Shown one piece after another: positions 48,803-59,599 of a stretch of 64,000 nt of DNA. Position numbers and translations under genes: made by a program. Each line of letters begins with the position of its first letter. Positions within the stretch are counted from its first letter, which is position 1. The DNA is from an uncultured Flavobacteriales bacterium (lineage in GTDB: Bacteria > Bacteroidota > Bacteroidia > Flavobacteriales_D > Crocinitomicaceae): assembly GCA_905478665.1 (NCBI GenBank), contig CAJQJL010000048.1, positions 1 through 64,000 of the forward strand. Direction: 5' to 3'. The notes beneath the pieces were generated by a model. The model did no database searches. It saw nothing but the letters and a program-made list of their open reading frames with translations, and had not been told where the DNA came from.

Positions 48803-49450
48803 ATGGATTTGATTTTAAAAGGTATCGTAACTGGGTTTATATTAAGTATAATGGTGGGCCCAGTTTTTTTCGTCCTTTTAGAGACAAGTATCCGAAAAGG
48901 AATTAAGGCAGCAATCGCATTCGATATTGGAGTTCTTGTCAACGATGCTGCGTACATCGCCGTTGCCTTTCTTTTTTACAATCAAGTTGAACAGCTGTCC
49001 GTTGGACAAGACAATTCAATATTGAGGCTTATCGGAGGGACATTGTTCGTCGGGTATGGCGTTTATAATTATTTCAAGAAAGTAGAAGGAATTAGGATTG
49101 AGACGGACGGCGCGAAAGCAGAGAGCATGAGGGGATATTTCTTGCTCGCACTAAAAGGCTTCCTCCTAAATCTTGCAAATCCAATGGTGGTTTTCTATTG
49201 GTTCAGTGTTATGACGTTAGGAGCTAAGGATGCTGCGGAGGGCGGTACAAGTTCTTCTATGTTCGTTTTTATCGCTTCGATTTTAATCACCTTCTTTTCC
49301 ATTGATTTGTTGAAAATTGTTGGAGCGAAGAGCTTGAGACCACTTGTTACAAAACGCTTATTGAAAATATTGAATAGGTTTATCGGAATTATTTTTGTTG
49401 TCTTCGGTGTGGTTTTGATCACTCAGGGAATACTTGGTTTTATGAAGTAA
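48803..49450 (+). CDS. LysE family transporter
   Basis: GIVTGFILSIMVGPVFFVLLETSIRKGIKAAIAFDIGV. Confidence 0.9.
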   Translation: MDLILKGIVTGFILSIMVGPVFFVLLETSIRKGIKAAIAFDIGVLVNDAAYIAVAFLFYNQVEQLSVGQDNSILRLIGGTLFVGYGVYNYFKKVEGIRIETDGAKAESMRGYFLLALKGFLLNLANPMVVFYWFSVMTLGAKDAAEGGTSSSMFVFIASILITFFSIDLLKIVGAKSLRPLVTKRLLKILNRFIGIIFVVFGVVLITQGILGFMK

Positions 49451-49487
49451 CCTAGTAGAATTTTTTAGTTATAGATAGAAATACTCA

Positions 49488-51203
49488 ATGATAAAGACGC
49501 TTTCATTCATCGCCTTAATGCTCGTTTCATTCGCTTTCCATGCGCAAGAAATTGTAAAGGAAGAACTCTCTAAACAGAAGCAAACGTATTGGGATTTTAA
49601 TAAAACGCAGATCCAGTCACGTGGTAAGTGTTATGTTGATCCGCTCGTTGGAGAAACCGAAGATGAGCATGGAAAATGGATCTACTATGATCGCCTTGGA
49701 GAAATAGAAGAGGTGCGCCATTACTACAAAGGAATGTTATCTGGTAAGGTAACGATGTTCTATCCAAATGGAAAAAAACGGCAAGAAGGATTTTTTAAAT
49801 GGGACCTTCAGGATAGCATTTATATGGAATGGTTTGAAACTGGTCACGTGAAGGTTGAAGGCGAATATGCCATGGGTGAAGCAGTGAGCCATTGGAAATA
49901 CTATTACCGAGATGGAAGATTGAAATCAGTCGAAGAAACGAAAGGTGAGGACAACTATTTGTGGGAATTTTATCTGCCAGATTCATTGCATACGCAGACA
50001 ATCAACGAAGGAGAAGGAGAGCTTACAACGTTCTATACGACTGGTGCAGTTAAGGAGTGGTACAATTATAAAAGTGGGTTGAAGGATGGTCAGTTTGAAG
50101 AATTGAGTATTTACGGATATCCGACGCTTAAAGGATCATTTAAAGAGGGAGAGAAAGACGGAGAATGGGAGTATGCATATTACACGGGAGACAAGGAAAA
50201 GATCAGTAATTATAAAGATGGAGTGCTGGACGGGAAGTACCAATATTTTTATGATAACGGAGAGCTTAATGTAAACGGACAGTACAAGAACGGAAACAAA
50301 GAAGGTGAATGGGTTTGGTATACGAACAAAGGAACCCGAGATATGCAAGGATCTTTTACGGAAGGCGCTCAGCATGGAGATTGGACTTATTGGTTTCCGA
50401 CAGGAGAGATCTCGTATTATGCAAAATATGATGCTGACAAGCGAACAGGACAGTGGACGTACTTCTACCTCAACGGGAAGAAATTTAAAGAAGGGACTTT
50501 TGATAATGACCTTAAAAATGGTGAATGGAAAACATGGTATGAGGACGAAACATTGTTGATGGAAGGATCATACCTGAATGGAAAAGAAGATGGTGAATGG
50601 AATAACTACTGGGAAAGTGGTGATCTGAAAAACAAAGCAACTTTCAAATCGGGTAAATTGGATGGTGAGTGGCAATCACATTTTCCAAATGGAAAACCCC
50701 ACGTTATAGGTGAGTATTCGGATGATCTTAAGATTGGTGAATGGCAAACATTTTTTGACAACGGAAAGCCAAAGGACATTGTGACCTACAAGGTGTTTAA
50801 GAAAAAGTCTAAGGTGGAGTCATTGATGAAAGGACACGTTACCATGGAAAGCAAATTACATGGTCACTCCATCTCTTATTCTGACAAAGATTTCCGCATG
50901 ACCGAAGAAGGGAATTACAAAGAAGGGTTGAAAGATGGCGAGTGGACCGCCTATCATCCAGGAGGGAAAATGGCCGCTGTTGTTTCCAATTATAAGGATG
51001 GAAAATTGGACGGAACGATGAAACAATACAGCCGTAGAGGTAAATTGATGTCATCGATTGATTACAAGGATGGTCTTAAGCACGGAAGCTTCAAGGTCTA
51101 TGACAAGCGTGGCAAAGTAGTTAATGAGCGTAAGTATGAATTCGGGATGCAAATAATTGAAGGACGCACAAACTCATCAGGGTCGTTTACTCCAGGAGGG
51201 TGA
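49488..51203 (+). CDS. MORN/YwqK-like repeat protein
   Basis: Many YxxGxxxGxWxxYYxxGxL repeats; signal peptide. Confidence 0.9.
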   Translation: MIKTLSFIALMLVSFAFHAQEIVKEELSKQKQTYWDFNKTQIQSRGKCYVDPLVGETEDEHGKWIYYDRLGEIEEVRHYYKGMLSGKVTMFYPNGKKRQEGFFKWDLQDSIYMEWFETGHVKVEGEYAMGEAVSHWKYYYRDGRLKSVEETKGEDNYLWEFYLPDSLHTQTINEGEGELTTFYTTGAVKEWYNYKSGLKDGQFEELSIYGYPTLKGSFKEGEKDGEWEYAYYTGDKEKISNYKDGVLDGKYQYFYDNGELNVNGQYKNGNKEGEWVWYTNKGTRDMQGSFTEGAQHGDWTYWFPTGEISYYAKYDADKRTGQWTYFYLNGKKFKEGTFDNDLKNGEWKTWYEDETLLMEGSYLNGKEDGEWNNYWESGDLKNKATFKSGKLDGEWQSHFPNGKPHVIGEYSDDLKIGEWQTFFDNGKPKDIVTYKVFKKKSKVESLMKGHVTMESKLHGHSISYSDKDFRMTEEGNYKEGLKDGEWTAYHPGGKMAAVVSNYKDGKLDGTMKQYSRRGKLMSSIDYKDGLKHGSFKVYDKRGKVVNERKYEFGMQIIEGRTNSSGSFTPGG

Positions 51204-51797
51204 TTACCCGAACAGCACCTTAACATTTGTAGTAAACAGCTTAATCGCAATAGCGAGCAGAATAATACCAAACACCTTTTTAAGAATCGCAATTCCGCCT
51301 TCACCGAGTAATTTTTCAATTACTTTGGTCAGCTTCAATACTAGAAAGACGATTAGGATATTTATAAAAATGGCGATCAGAATATTGATCTGAGAATATT
51401 CCGCACGAAGTGAAATAATAGATGTCATTGAGCCAGCCCCAGCTATTATTGGAAATGCCAATGGCACAACGCTTGCGGTCTTTCCACTAACTTCATCACG
51501 GAATAAGTGCAATCCCATAATCATCTCTAGCGACATCGCAAACAGGATTAACGAACCCGCAACTGCAAAGGCTTCCACCTCAACACCAAAAAGGCCGAGA
51601 ATGCTTTCTCCCAAAATGAGAAACAAAACCATGATTACGAGCGAAACAACACTTGCACGCAAGGCATGAATTTCACCTGCTTGCTCCTTAAGTTTGATAA
51701 TTATTGGAATTGAACCAACAATGTCAACTACAGCAAACAATACCATTGTTGCCTTGAATATTTCTATCCATCTAAACTCTGAAAAAAAAGTTCCCAT
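51204..51797 (-). CDS. MarC family membrane protein
   Basis: VDIVGSIPIIIKL...VPLAFPIIAGAGSMTSIISL. Confidence 0.92.
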   Translation of the reverse strand: MGTFFSEFRWIEIFKATMVLFAVVDIVGSIPIIIKLKEQAGEIHALRASVVSLVIMVLFLILGESILGLFGVEVEAFAVAGSLILFAMSLEMIMGLHLFRDEVSGKTASVVPLAFPIIAGAGSMTSIISLRAEYSQINILIAIFINILIVFLVLKLTKVIEKLLGEGGIAILKKVFGIILLAIAIKLFTTNVKVLFG

Positions 51798-51799
51798 AA

Positions 51800-52372
51800 C
51801 TAACTTAAAATGGTGTTCTGAATGACGATAGGCAAATAGCTCTGCTCCAGATACCTGATTTTTGATTCTAAGGATTCAATTGTGTCCGTTTGATCAAGTG
51901 CACAATGGAACTGTGCAATGATTCGACCTTTATCAAATTCGCGATTTACAAAATGAATCGTAATTCCAGATTCACTCTCTTGGTTGGCAATGACTGCCTT
52001 ATGCACATTGCGCCCATACATTCCTTTGCCACCATAATTTGGTAATAAGGCTGGATGAAGATTTATTATTTTATCTGCGTAGTTGTCAATTAAAGAACCT
52101 GGCACTAAGCGTAAATATCCTGCTAGTACAATCCAATCAACTTGCTGTTCCTCACATATACTAACCAAGAAGTGACCTTTGGCAACCACATCATTTGGAT
52201 AATATAGAACTGGAACGTCTAATTTTTTCGCAGAGGAAAGCACTGGAGCATCTTCGTTATTACTCAGAACAAAGGCCACATCAATGGAAGGATGACCCTT
52301 GAAAAAATGGATCAAATTAACAGCGTTACTTCCTGTTCCAGAGGCAAATATGGCGATGCGTTGTTTTTGCAT
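51800..52372 (-). CDS. purN: Phosphoribosylglycinamide formyltransferase
   Basis: IAIFASGTGSNAVNLI, VLAGYLRLVPGSLI, NLHPALLPNYGGKGMYG. Confidence 0.95.
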   Translation of the reverse strand: MQKQRIAIFASGTGSNAVNLIHFFKGHPSIDVAFVLSNNEDAPVLSSAKKLDVPVLYYPNDVVAKGHFLVSICEEQQVDWIVLAGYLRLVPGSLIDNYADKIINLHPALLPNYGGKGMYGRNVHKAVIANQESESGITIHFVNREFDKGRIIAQFHCALDQTDTIESLESKIRYLEQSYLPIVIQNTILS

Positions 52373-52598
52373 ACGGCAAAGTTAGAAAGAAGGATTTGAT
52401 TAATCGATACGCATCGCTTTAGATTAAGTATTTTTCTTAGTATTCAACTTTCTCACTTCGACAGGTTCAGCACGAGTCGCTCAGTGTTCAGGTCTACTAT
52501 CTAAATTCTATACTTGCGCCAATGCTGAAGCTATAGCGCAAGCATTCTAAGGCGCTGGCACGAACTGTTACGTTTTAACCGATCTCCATTATATACCT

Positions 52599-54218
52599 AT
52601 GATAAAACTGTTAACGACTCTTCTACTTGTACTTTTTGGTGTATACGTATATGCACAAAATACCAGTCGTATTGAAAAATTGGTCTCTTTGAAACGAACA
52701 CAAACCGAGTTTGTAAGTGCAGAAAACACGGCAACAACTACTGCCATATCATCAATTTTTGCTCAAGAACAAGTGGCGAAATCCAAGGAGGGCCTTAAAG
52801 AATTAACGATTATTAAAGTATACTATGTCTACACGAAATACAAACGAAGTAGTGGCTTCAATCAAAAAGAACTTGACAGAAAGCGTTTCAGATCACTTGA
52901 AGAAGTATTTCCAGAAATAATTGATGATCCATATGTAGAGTGGGAATTAATTGAACAAACGGGGTGCAAAGATTACACCGAAGGAACCGATTATTTTCAT
53001 GGGTTTGTATTGGTCCACCGACCAATGATGAGCGAAGCGCAAAGGCTGGATGAAATCAATAGACTTTCTCAATTTTTTAAAGATCCTAAGGATGAATTCT
53101 CAGAACCTGTCATAGACATCATCCAGCAAAAAATTAAAAAGAAAGAAGGAACCTCATCTGAAGTATTACCAAGTAAGCCAGACCTCCCTGCAAAGTTTAT
53201 AGATGGAGAATATGCCTTATTCAACTACTTTCAGAATAACCTAAAGGTGACAAAAGAAGTTTCCACGAAGCGCGATGATCTGTGGGTAGATGTAAGGTTT
53301 GAAGTGGATGAAAATGGGGTGGTTTCGCAAATCACTTTTGAAGGAGAGTATGCCAGCTATATTCAAGACGCTGTTCGCGAGGTAATTAGTACTATGCCAG
53401 AATGGCAACCAGCTTCATTGAACGACGAAAGTGTTAGTTCTGAGGTGAACTTGCAAGTGCGTGTTTCGTATTCGAGATCAGTCAACGGGATGTACAAAAG
53501 AGATGGCTCCAAACCAACATTTAGTGACGACGTTGGCGCACCTGGATTAGTAATTGAATCTTCTGAAAGTGAGAAGAATGAAAATGAAAAAATAACAGCA
53601 ATTAAGTCCACTGCGGTGTATTTAGGAATGTCCATTGCTGATCCTTCTGAAAAAATTGCACTGGTTATGGATGTAACAGGAAGTATGACGGTTAACGTCG
53701 CGGCAATGAAAAGGTGGATTTCGAATAATCCTGAATCATTAACCATCACCAGTTATACTTTTTTCAATGATGGAGATGGAAAACGAACTCGGAAGAAGTC
53801 GATTGGTGGAACGGGAGGACAGTATCTAACTCGATCAATGTCGGAAGTAGAAGAAACGATCAAGACGGCAATGTCTGCTGGAAGTGGAGGTGAACGCTCT
53901 GAAAGTGATGTAGAATCATTGCTTTATGCCGCGGAACATGATTCGCTCTGTGATGCACTTTTCCTAATTGGTGACAACTATTCTGAAGTACGCGATTTGT
54001 CCTTGTTGAAGGAACTAAATAAGAAAGTGCATGTTTTAGTGTGTTCAGCGCGCAATGCTGTCCGTGTAGATTATTTGAACATCGTTCGGAGTACGGGAGG
54101 AACGCTAATTCTCAATGGCAAGAAGGTCGATCTAATGAATATTGAGAAAGGAGGTAGTATCCAAATAGGGAAAACCTTGTACGACTACAACGGAAAAATC
54201 TTCCGAATCAAGAACTAA
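52599..54218 (+). CDS. Secreted protein with TonB-C-like region and vWA-like domain
   Basis: VDVRFEVDENGVVSQITFEGEYASYIQDAVREVISTMPEWQPA; ALVMDVTGSM. Confidence 0.75.
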   Translation: MIKLLTTLLLVLFGVYVYAQNTSRIEKLVSLKRTQTEFVSAENTATTTAISSIFAQEQVAKSKEGLKELTIIKVYYVYTKYKRSSGFNQKELDRKRFRSLEEVFPEIIDDPYVEWELIEQTGCKDYTEGTDYFHGFVLVHRPMMSEAQRLDEINRLSQFFKDPKDEFSEPVIDIIQQKIKKKEGTSSEVLPSKPDLPAKFIDGEYALFNYFQNNLKVTKEVSTKRDDLWVDVRFEVDENGVVSQITFEGEYASYIQDAVREVISTMPEWQPASLNDESVSSEVNLQVRVSYSRSVNGMYKRDGSKPTFSDDVGAPGLVIESSESEKNENEKITAIKSTAVYLGMSIADPSEKIALVMDVTGSMTVNVAAMKRWISNNPESLTITSYTFFNDGDGKRTRKKSIGGTGGQYLTRSMSEVEETIKTAMSAGSGGERSESDVESLLYAAEHDSLCDALFLIGDNYSEVRDLSLLKELNKKVHVLVCSARNAVRVDYLNIVRSTGGTLILNGKKVDLMNIEKGGSIQIGKTLYDYNGKIFRIKN

Positions 54219-54313
54219 ATGATTCAAGAGTCAAACTAAATTCTAAAATAAAGGGTCGGTAGTATGACTGACGAAGTATCCCTATATTTAGGCTGTAAAA
54301 TTTACTAAGAGCT

Positions 54314-54988
54314 ATGTCAGCAAAGAAACATCCTTTCATTCCTTTTAAGCAGGAGGAAGTATCAGAAGAGAAAATGATTGAGAATTCACGTTCGTTTTAT
54401 GCGTGGGCAGACAAACGGAGGTCAGTAAGAGATTTTTCTTCGAAGCCAGTACCTAAGGAAGTCATGGAAAATTGCATAATGACGGCCTCAACTGCTCCAT
54501 CGGGTGCGCATAAACAACCTTGGACATTTTGCTTGATCTCCAATGCAGAATTGAAATCGCGTCTGCGTGAATTGGCGGAAGAGGAAGAAAGAAAATCGTA
54601 CGAAGGCAGGATGAGTGATGTCTGGCTTAAAGATCTCGAACCATTGGGGACAAATTCGGTGAAGGAGTTTATTGATATTGCACCTTGGATCGTGATAATT
54701 CTGAAACGGCCTTATGAATTAGAAGAAGACGGAACGAAACATCAGAATTATTATGTAAATGAATCTGTTGGGCTTGCGTCTGGCTTTTTTTTAATGGCAG
54801 TTCACAACGCTGGATTGGTTGCATTAACTCACACACCGAGCCCGATGAATTTTATCGCAAAAGCACTAGAGCGACCAGATAACGAACGTCCTTTTCTTCT
54901 AATCCCCGTCGGTTACCCTGCTGAAAACGCCGAAGTCCCCGATTTATCAAGAAAATCAAAAGATGAGGTCATTGAATATTATGACTAA
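54314..54988 (+). CDS. Nitroreductase family protein (iodotyrosine-deiodinase-like)
   Basis: ADKRRSVRDFSSKPVPKEVMENCIMTASTAPSGAHKQPWTF...ALTHTPSPMNFI. Confidence 0.85.
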   Translation: MSAKKHPFIPFKQEEVSEEKMIENSRSFYAWADKRRSVRDFSSKPVPKEVMENCIMTASTAPSGAHKQPWTFCLISNAELKSRLRELAEEEERKSYEGRMSDVWLKDLEPLGTNSVKEFIDIAPWIVIILKRPYELEEDGTKHQNYYVNESVGLASGFFLMAVHNAGLVALTHTPSPMNFIAKALERPDNERPFLLIPVGYPAENAEVPDLSRKSKDEVIEYYD

Positions 54989-55054
54989 ATAATTTTGTTT
55001 TTTGATAGTTTGTGGTTTTCTTTGCGGCTGAATTAACCCTTAAAAAAATAAGAA

Positions 55055-55291
55055 ATGTCTGATGTTAAATCAAAAGTAGTATCTATTATCGTAGATAAGT
55101 TGGGTGTTGAAGAAAGCGAAGTATCTAACGAAGCGAGCTTCACGAACGATCTAGGAGCAGATTCTCTTGACACTGTTGAGTTAATCATGGAATTTGAGAA
55201 GGAGTTCAATATCGCTATTCCAGATGACCAAGCGGAAAACATTCAAACAGTTGGCGACGCTATTTCGTATATCGAAGAGAACGCTAACTAA
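55055..55291 (+). CDS. acpP: Acyl carrier protein
   Basis: [30 protein letters not shown]. Confidence 0.97.
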   Translation: MSDVKSKVVSIIVDKLGVEESEVSNEASFTNDLGADSLDTVELIMEFEKEFNIAIPDDQAENIQTVGDAISYIEENAN

Positions 55292-55329
55292 ATTAAGCCA
55301 ATAATCTTTATTGAATTAACGATTCACGT

Positions 55330-56583
55330 ATGGAATTGAAGAGAGTTGTGGTCACTGGACTAGGTGCGCTCACCCCTATTGGAAATACTATTTCCGAGTA
55401 TTGGGAAGGCCTAAAAAAAGGAACAAGTGGTGCTGCTCCAATAACTCAATTCAATGCGGAGTTATTCAAAACAAAATTTGCTTGTGAGATCAAGAACTTC
55501 GATGTTCACGATCACATGGACCGTAAGGAAGCAAGAAAATTAGATCAATTTTCACAGTATGCCATGGTTTCTGCTAAAGAAGCTGTGGCAGACTCTGGAA
55601 TTATCGAATCTGATCCGAACTTTGATCGCATTGGCGTTATTTGGGGATCGGGAATTGGTGGATTAAAAACATTCCAAGATGAAGTAACAAACTTCACAAA
55701 TGGTGATGGTACTCCACGATTCAATCCATTCTTTATTCCGAAAATGATTGCTGATATCGCTGCTGGTCTTATTTCAATTGAATACGGATTCCGCGGTCCG
55801 AACTACGTAACTGTTTCTGCTTGTGCTTCTTCTACCAATGCAATTATTGATGCATTCAATTACATTCGTTTAGGAAAAGTGGATGCGGTTGTCACTGGTG
55901 GTTCTGAAGCAGCTGTGAATGAATCAGGAGTAGGTGGTTTCAATGCATTAAGAGCTTTGTCAACGCGAAATGATTCTCCTGAAACGGCATCGCGCCCTTT
56001 CGATGTAGATCGCGATGGATTTGTTCTTGGTGAAGGTAGTGGAGCTTTAATTCTTGAAGAATACGAACACGCGAAGAAACGTGGAGCAAAGATTTATGCT
56101 GAAGTTATTGGTGGTGGAATGTCAGGAGATGCTTACCACATGACTGCTCCTCATCCTGATGGAATTGGTGCAAGAAACACAATGATAGCTGCTTTAGAGG
56201 ACGCTGAAATTGATCCTTCTGATGTAGACTACGTAAATGTTCATGGGACTTCAACGCCACTTGGAGATATTGCTGAAGTAAAAGCAATTCGACAGGTGTT
56301 TGGAGATCACGCGAGCAATCTGAATATTAGTTCGACAAAATCAATGACTGGACACCTGTTGGGTGCAGCAGGTGCTATCGAAGCAATCGCATGTATCATG
56401 GCTGTTCAAGACAACATTGTTCCTCCGACGATTAATCACTTTACTGATGATCCGGAATTGGGCGATGACCTGAATTTTACATTCAATCAAGCGCAAGAAA
56501 GAACGGTGAATGTCGCTATGTCCAACACATTTGGTTTTGGTGGTCATAACACGACGATCATCGTCAAAAAATATGTTGAATAG
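55330..56583 (+). CDS. fabF: Beta-ketoacyl-ACP synthase II
   Basis: VVVTGLGALTPIGN, VSACASSTNAI, NTFGFGGHN. Confidence 0.97.
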   Translation: MELKRVVVTGLGALTPIGNTISEYWEGLKKGTSGAAPITQFNAELFKTKFACEIKNFDVHDHMDRKEARKLDQFSQYAMVSAKEAVADSGIIESDPNFDRIGVIWGSGIGGLKTFQDEVTNFTNGDGTPRFNPFFIPKMIADIAAGLISIEYGFRGPNYVTVSACASSTNAIIDAFNYIRLGKVDAVVTGGSEAAVNESGVGGFNALRALSTRNDSPETASRPFDVDRDGFVLGEGSGALILEEYEHAKKRGAKIYAEVIGGGMSGDAYHMTAPHPDGIGARNTMIAALEDAEIDPSDVDYVNVHGTSTPLGDIAEVKAIRQVFGDHASNLNISSTKSMTGHLLGAAGAIEAIACIMAVQDNIVPPTINHFTDDPELGDDLNFTFNQAQERTVNVAMSNTFGFGGHNTTIIVKKYVE

Positions 56584-57303
56584 TTGTTGGCGCTATTCCA
56601 TTTATTTTCAAAGAAAAAATCTAAGGAAGAATTAGAAATAATTCGTTTTAGCATAAAATGTTTTGGTTACAGACCTACAAACATTGAGCTATTCAAGCGT
56701 GCACTTACTCACAAATCGATTTCCAATAACAGTGATGAGCTCTCAAATGAACGCCTGGAATTTTTAGGTGACGCAATTTTGGACTCTGTAATTGCTGAGT
56801 TTTTGTTTATCAAGTTCCCAAATGAAAATGAAGGTTATCTAACCAAGATCAAATCGAAGATCGTAAGCCGACGAACGCTTGGAATGATAGGACGAGAAAT
56901 GGAAATTAGTTCTGTTTTGCGTTACAATAAGGGAAGAGCAATAAAGTTAGAAACAATAGAAGGGAATGCTTTTGAAGCCCTAATTGGAGCAATTTACATT
57001 GATGGAGGATACGCCAGTGCACAAAAGAGCATCAATCATCATATTTTCCGAAAGTATGTGGATTTGAATCATATTTTGGAAGAGGAAATTGACTTTAAAT
57101 CCAAGCTCTTTATTTGGAGTCAGAAAAATAGATTGCCGATTGAATTTGAAATCATTGAAGAAGAAAATGATGGTTCAACATGGAATTATGTGGTCTGCGT
57201 GATTATCAATGAACAGGAATACGGAAGAGGGGCTGGCTCATCGAAAAAGAAAGCAGAACAAGCTGCTGCAAAGGAGACGCTGGAGCTTGTAGGAGAGGTT
57301 TAA
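56584..57303 (+). CDS. rnc: Ribonuclease III (TTG start)
   Basis: NERLEFLGDAILDSVIAEFLF; C-terminal dsRBD GRGAGSSKKKAEQAAAKETLE. Confidence 0.95.
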   Translation: MLALFHLFSKKKSKEELEIIRFSIKCFGYRPTNIELFKRALTHKSISNNSDELSNERLEFLGDAILDSVIAEFLFIKFPNENEGYLTKIKSKIVSRRTLGMIGREMEISSVLRYNKGRAIKLETIEGNAFEALIGAIYIDGGYASAQKSINHHIFRKYVDLNHILEEEIDFKSKLFIWSQKNRLPIEFEIIEEENDGSTWNYVVCVIINEQEYGRGAGSSKKKAEQAAAKETLELVGEV

Positions 57304-57418
57304 CGGGGTGTGGTAAGGAAGTTTCCAAAAAGACATTAATTTTATGAGTTTGGAAGAGCACATAAAGCATAAATAAGCGAATCTACGATTTCCTTTTTTA
57401 GATACTTAATAAGTAATT

Positions 57419-59599
57419 ATGATTGATTTTAGTACAACGATTGGGGTGATTTCAGCTCTGTTGATTTCTATGTCCTCCTTTTTTGGAGTTTCCCAAGGGG
57501 GTGCAGATAATTATACGCCGCTAGAATCTGTGGGAAAAATGCCAGCAGTGTTTGTTCAGTCCACAGAAAGTAAAATCGAAGCTGAGCTTAGTGGAGATAG
57601 AGGCTCAATGACAGAGAAACAAAAAATTGCCTATCTGGAGCATATTCATTACAATATTGATGAGTTATTACATTCTGGGCTTGTATTATATGGCGACCCA
57701 GCAACAAAATATGTCCAAAAAGTAGCTGATAATCTATTAAATGGAGCCCCTAAACTAAAGAAAGAGCTACAGTTTTATGTGATTAGATCCAATGTCACTA
57801 ACGCACTTTCGACAGATCAGGGAATTATTTTCGTAACACTCGGTCTTCTCGCTCAAGTGGAAAACGAAGCACAATTAGCGTATGTCATTTCGCATGAGAT
57901 CGCTCACTACCAAGAAAATCACGTGGAGGAATCTTATGAAGAACGGATCGGTGTAGATTTACGTTCGTCGTATGACAGCCGCATTCGAACGTTGAGTAAT
58001 CACTCCAAAAAGAATGAATTGGCAGCCGATAAGCTGGGAATTAAATTGTATCATGAAGCCGGGTATGCGAAGAGCGAATTGTTGAGCGCATTTGATGTTT
58101 TGATGTATTCGTATTTACCTTTTGATGAGGTGGCAGTTCCCAAAACATATTTCAATACCGAACGCCTGTTTATCCCTGAAATGTATTTCCCTGAAGAAAT
58201 TAATGCCATTTTAGCAGAAGAAGACTACGACGATGAAAAGAGTAGTCACCCAAATATTCGTAAACGAAAGGATGCCATTTTTGACGAAGTAGGATCCTAT
58301 TCTGACTGGGGGGAGAGCAAGTTTTCTTTAAGTCAAGATGAATTTCAAGCAGTACGAAATGTTGCACGGTATGAAGGTGTGCGTTTGGATTTATTGGATT
58401 GCAACTACGCGGATGCACTGTACAGTATTTTTTTATTGGAAGACGAGCATCCCAATGACTTGTATTTAGCGAAATGTAAAGCACAGGCATGGTTGGGATT
58501 GGCTTCTTTTAAATTGAACGGAGGTTTTGCGAAAACAGTGACAAAGCCGAGTAAAGTTGAAGGGGAGAGTCATGCAATGCACTTCTTTTTGAGAAAATTG
58601 TCAAAGCTCCAAATGATTACTGTAGCCATGCGCGAAGTTGAAGATGTACGGAAGAGCTTTCCAAACGACACAGAGGTTAAAGCAATTTTTGATCGAATGG
58701 TTGGGGAGTTGGCAAAATATTCCAGATTTAAATTGACAGATTTCCGTAGGATTAATTACGAGACTGCGCTTGACCGCTTTGAGAAAAGCAAGGAGGCCCT
58801 GATCGCTGATACGATCGTAGTCGAAGATACTGTTGCCGTTGAAAGTGACGAGGAGTTGAGTAAATACGATAAGATAAAAAAGAAGCGCAATGTTGAGGAG
58901 GCCGTGAGTGTTGATGAAGAGTTTGATATCGAACAGTTTCATATTTATGCCTTAACAGATTTATTAGAGAGTGAGGATTTCAAGCGAATCTTCCGTACAA
59001 AAAAGGATGAAATCGAGGAAGAGGAGGCAAAAGAAGATGCATTGAATGCGCTGTCGTATCGCGAACGAGAAAAAGCTGAAAGAGAGACGAATAAAATAAC
59101 GGTGGATGAAATTGTTTTATTGGAACCGATGTTCACGTCCTATTATTACAGTGAAGATAAACCAAAGGAATCGGCGCTAGTTAGTGACCTAATCATCGTT
59201 CAGTTAAAAAAGTACTTGGAAAAGTTTGACATTGGAGTGTACGATGCAACTGTTGCTGATTACGCAAAACAGAATACAGATAAGCACAATGAGCGAATGA
59301 TCTTGATGAATTATCTTCGTCAACGGAGCCAATATGAAGATAATCAAATGTTCCCCGTAGATTATGGTCAGATTCAAGAGATCATAGGGAATATAAGTGA
59401 CACGAAAGTTTTATTCTCATTTGGGAGTCACACTCAGACCAGAGCCACAAGCAAGGCAAAACTCACTTTTATACTCTTTGATTTGAAAACAGGTGAGGCA
59501 AAAGAACTGGATACAGCGACATTCCGAAAGCCAAAGAAAATGATTATTGAAGGCTATGTGTATGACATCCTTTCTAAACTTAACACTCAAAAGAAGTGA
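57419..59599 (+). CDS. M48 family metallopeptidase
   Basis: VISHEIAHYQENH zinc-binding HExxH. Confidence 0.9.
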   Translation: MIDFSTTIGVISALLISMSSFFGVSQGGADNYTPLESVGKMPAVFVQSTESKIEAELSGDRGSMTEKQKIAYLEHIHYNIDELLHSGLVLYGDPATKYVQKVADNLLNGAPKLKKELQFYVIRSNVTNALSTDQGIIFVTLGLLAQVENEAQLAYVISHEIAHYQENHVEESYEERIGVDLRSSYDSRIRTLSNHSKKNELAADKLGIKLYHEAGYAKSELLSAFDVLMYSYLPFDEVAVPKTYFNTERLFIPEMYFPEEINAILAEEDYDDEKSSHPNIRKRKDAIFDEVGSYSDWGESKFSLSQDEFQAVRNVARYEGVRLDLLDCNYADALYSIFLLEDEHPNDLYLAKCKAQAWLGLASFKLNGGFAKTVTKPSKVEGESHAMHFFLRKLSKLQMITVAMREVEDVRKSFPNDTEVKAIFDRMVGELAKYSRFKLTDFRRINYETALDRFEKSKEALIADTIVVEDTVAVESDEELSKYDKIKKKRNVEEAVSVDEEFDIEQFHIYALTDLLESEDFKRIFRTKKDEIEEEEAKEDALNALSYREREKAERETNKITVDEIVLLEPMFTSYYYSEDKPKESALVSDLIIVQLKKYLEKFDIGVYDATVADYAKQNTDKHNERMILMNYLRQRSQYEDNQMFPVDYGQIQEIIGNISDTKVLFSFGSHTQTRATSKAKLTFILFDLKTGEAKELDTATFRKPKKMIIEGYVYDILSKLNTQKK

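Noticed and set aside
49488-51203. Toxin-antitoxin antitoxin (YwqK label)
   Set aside because: MORN-like repeat protein with a signal peptide and no adjacent toxin; the label would be misleading.
52440-52490. cacttcgacaggttcagcacgagtcgctcag intergenic motif
   Set aside because: Looks like a dispersed intergenic repeat, but only one copy was noticed in this window, so no claim is made.
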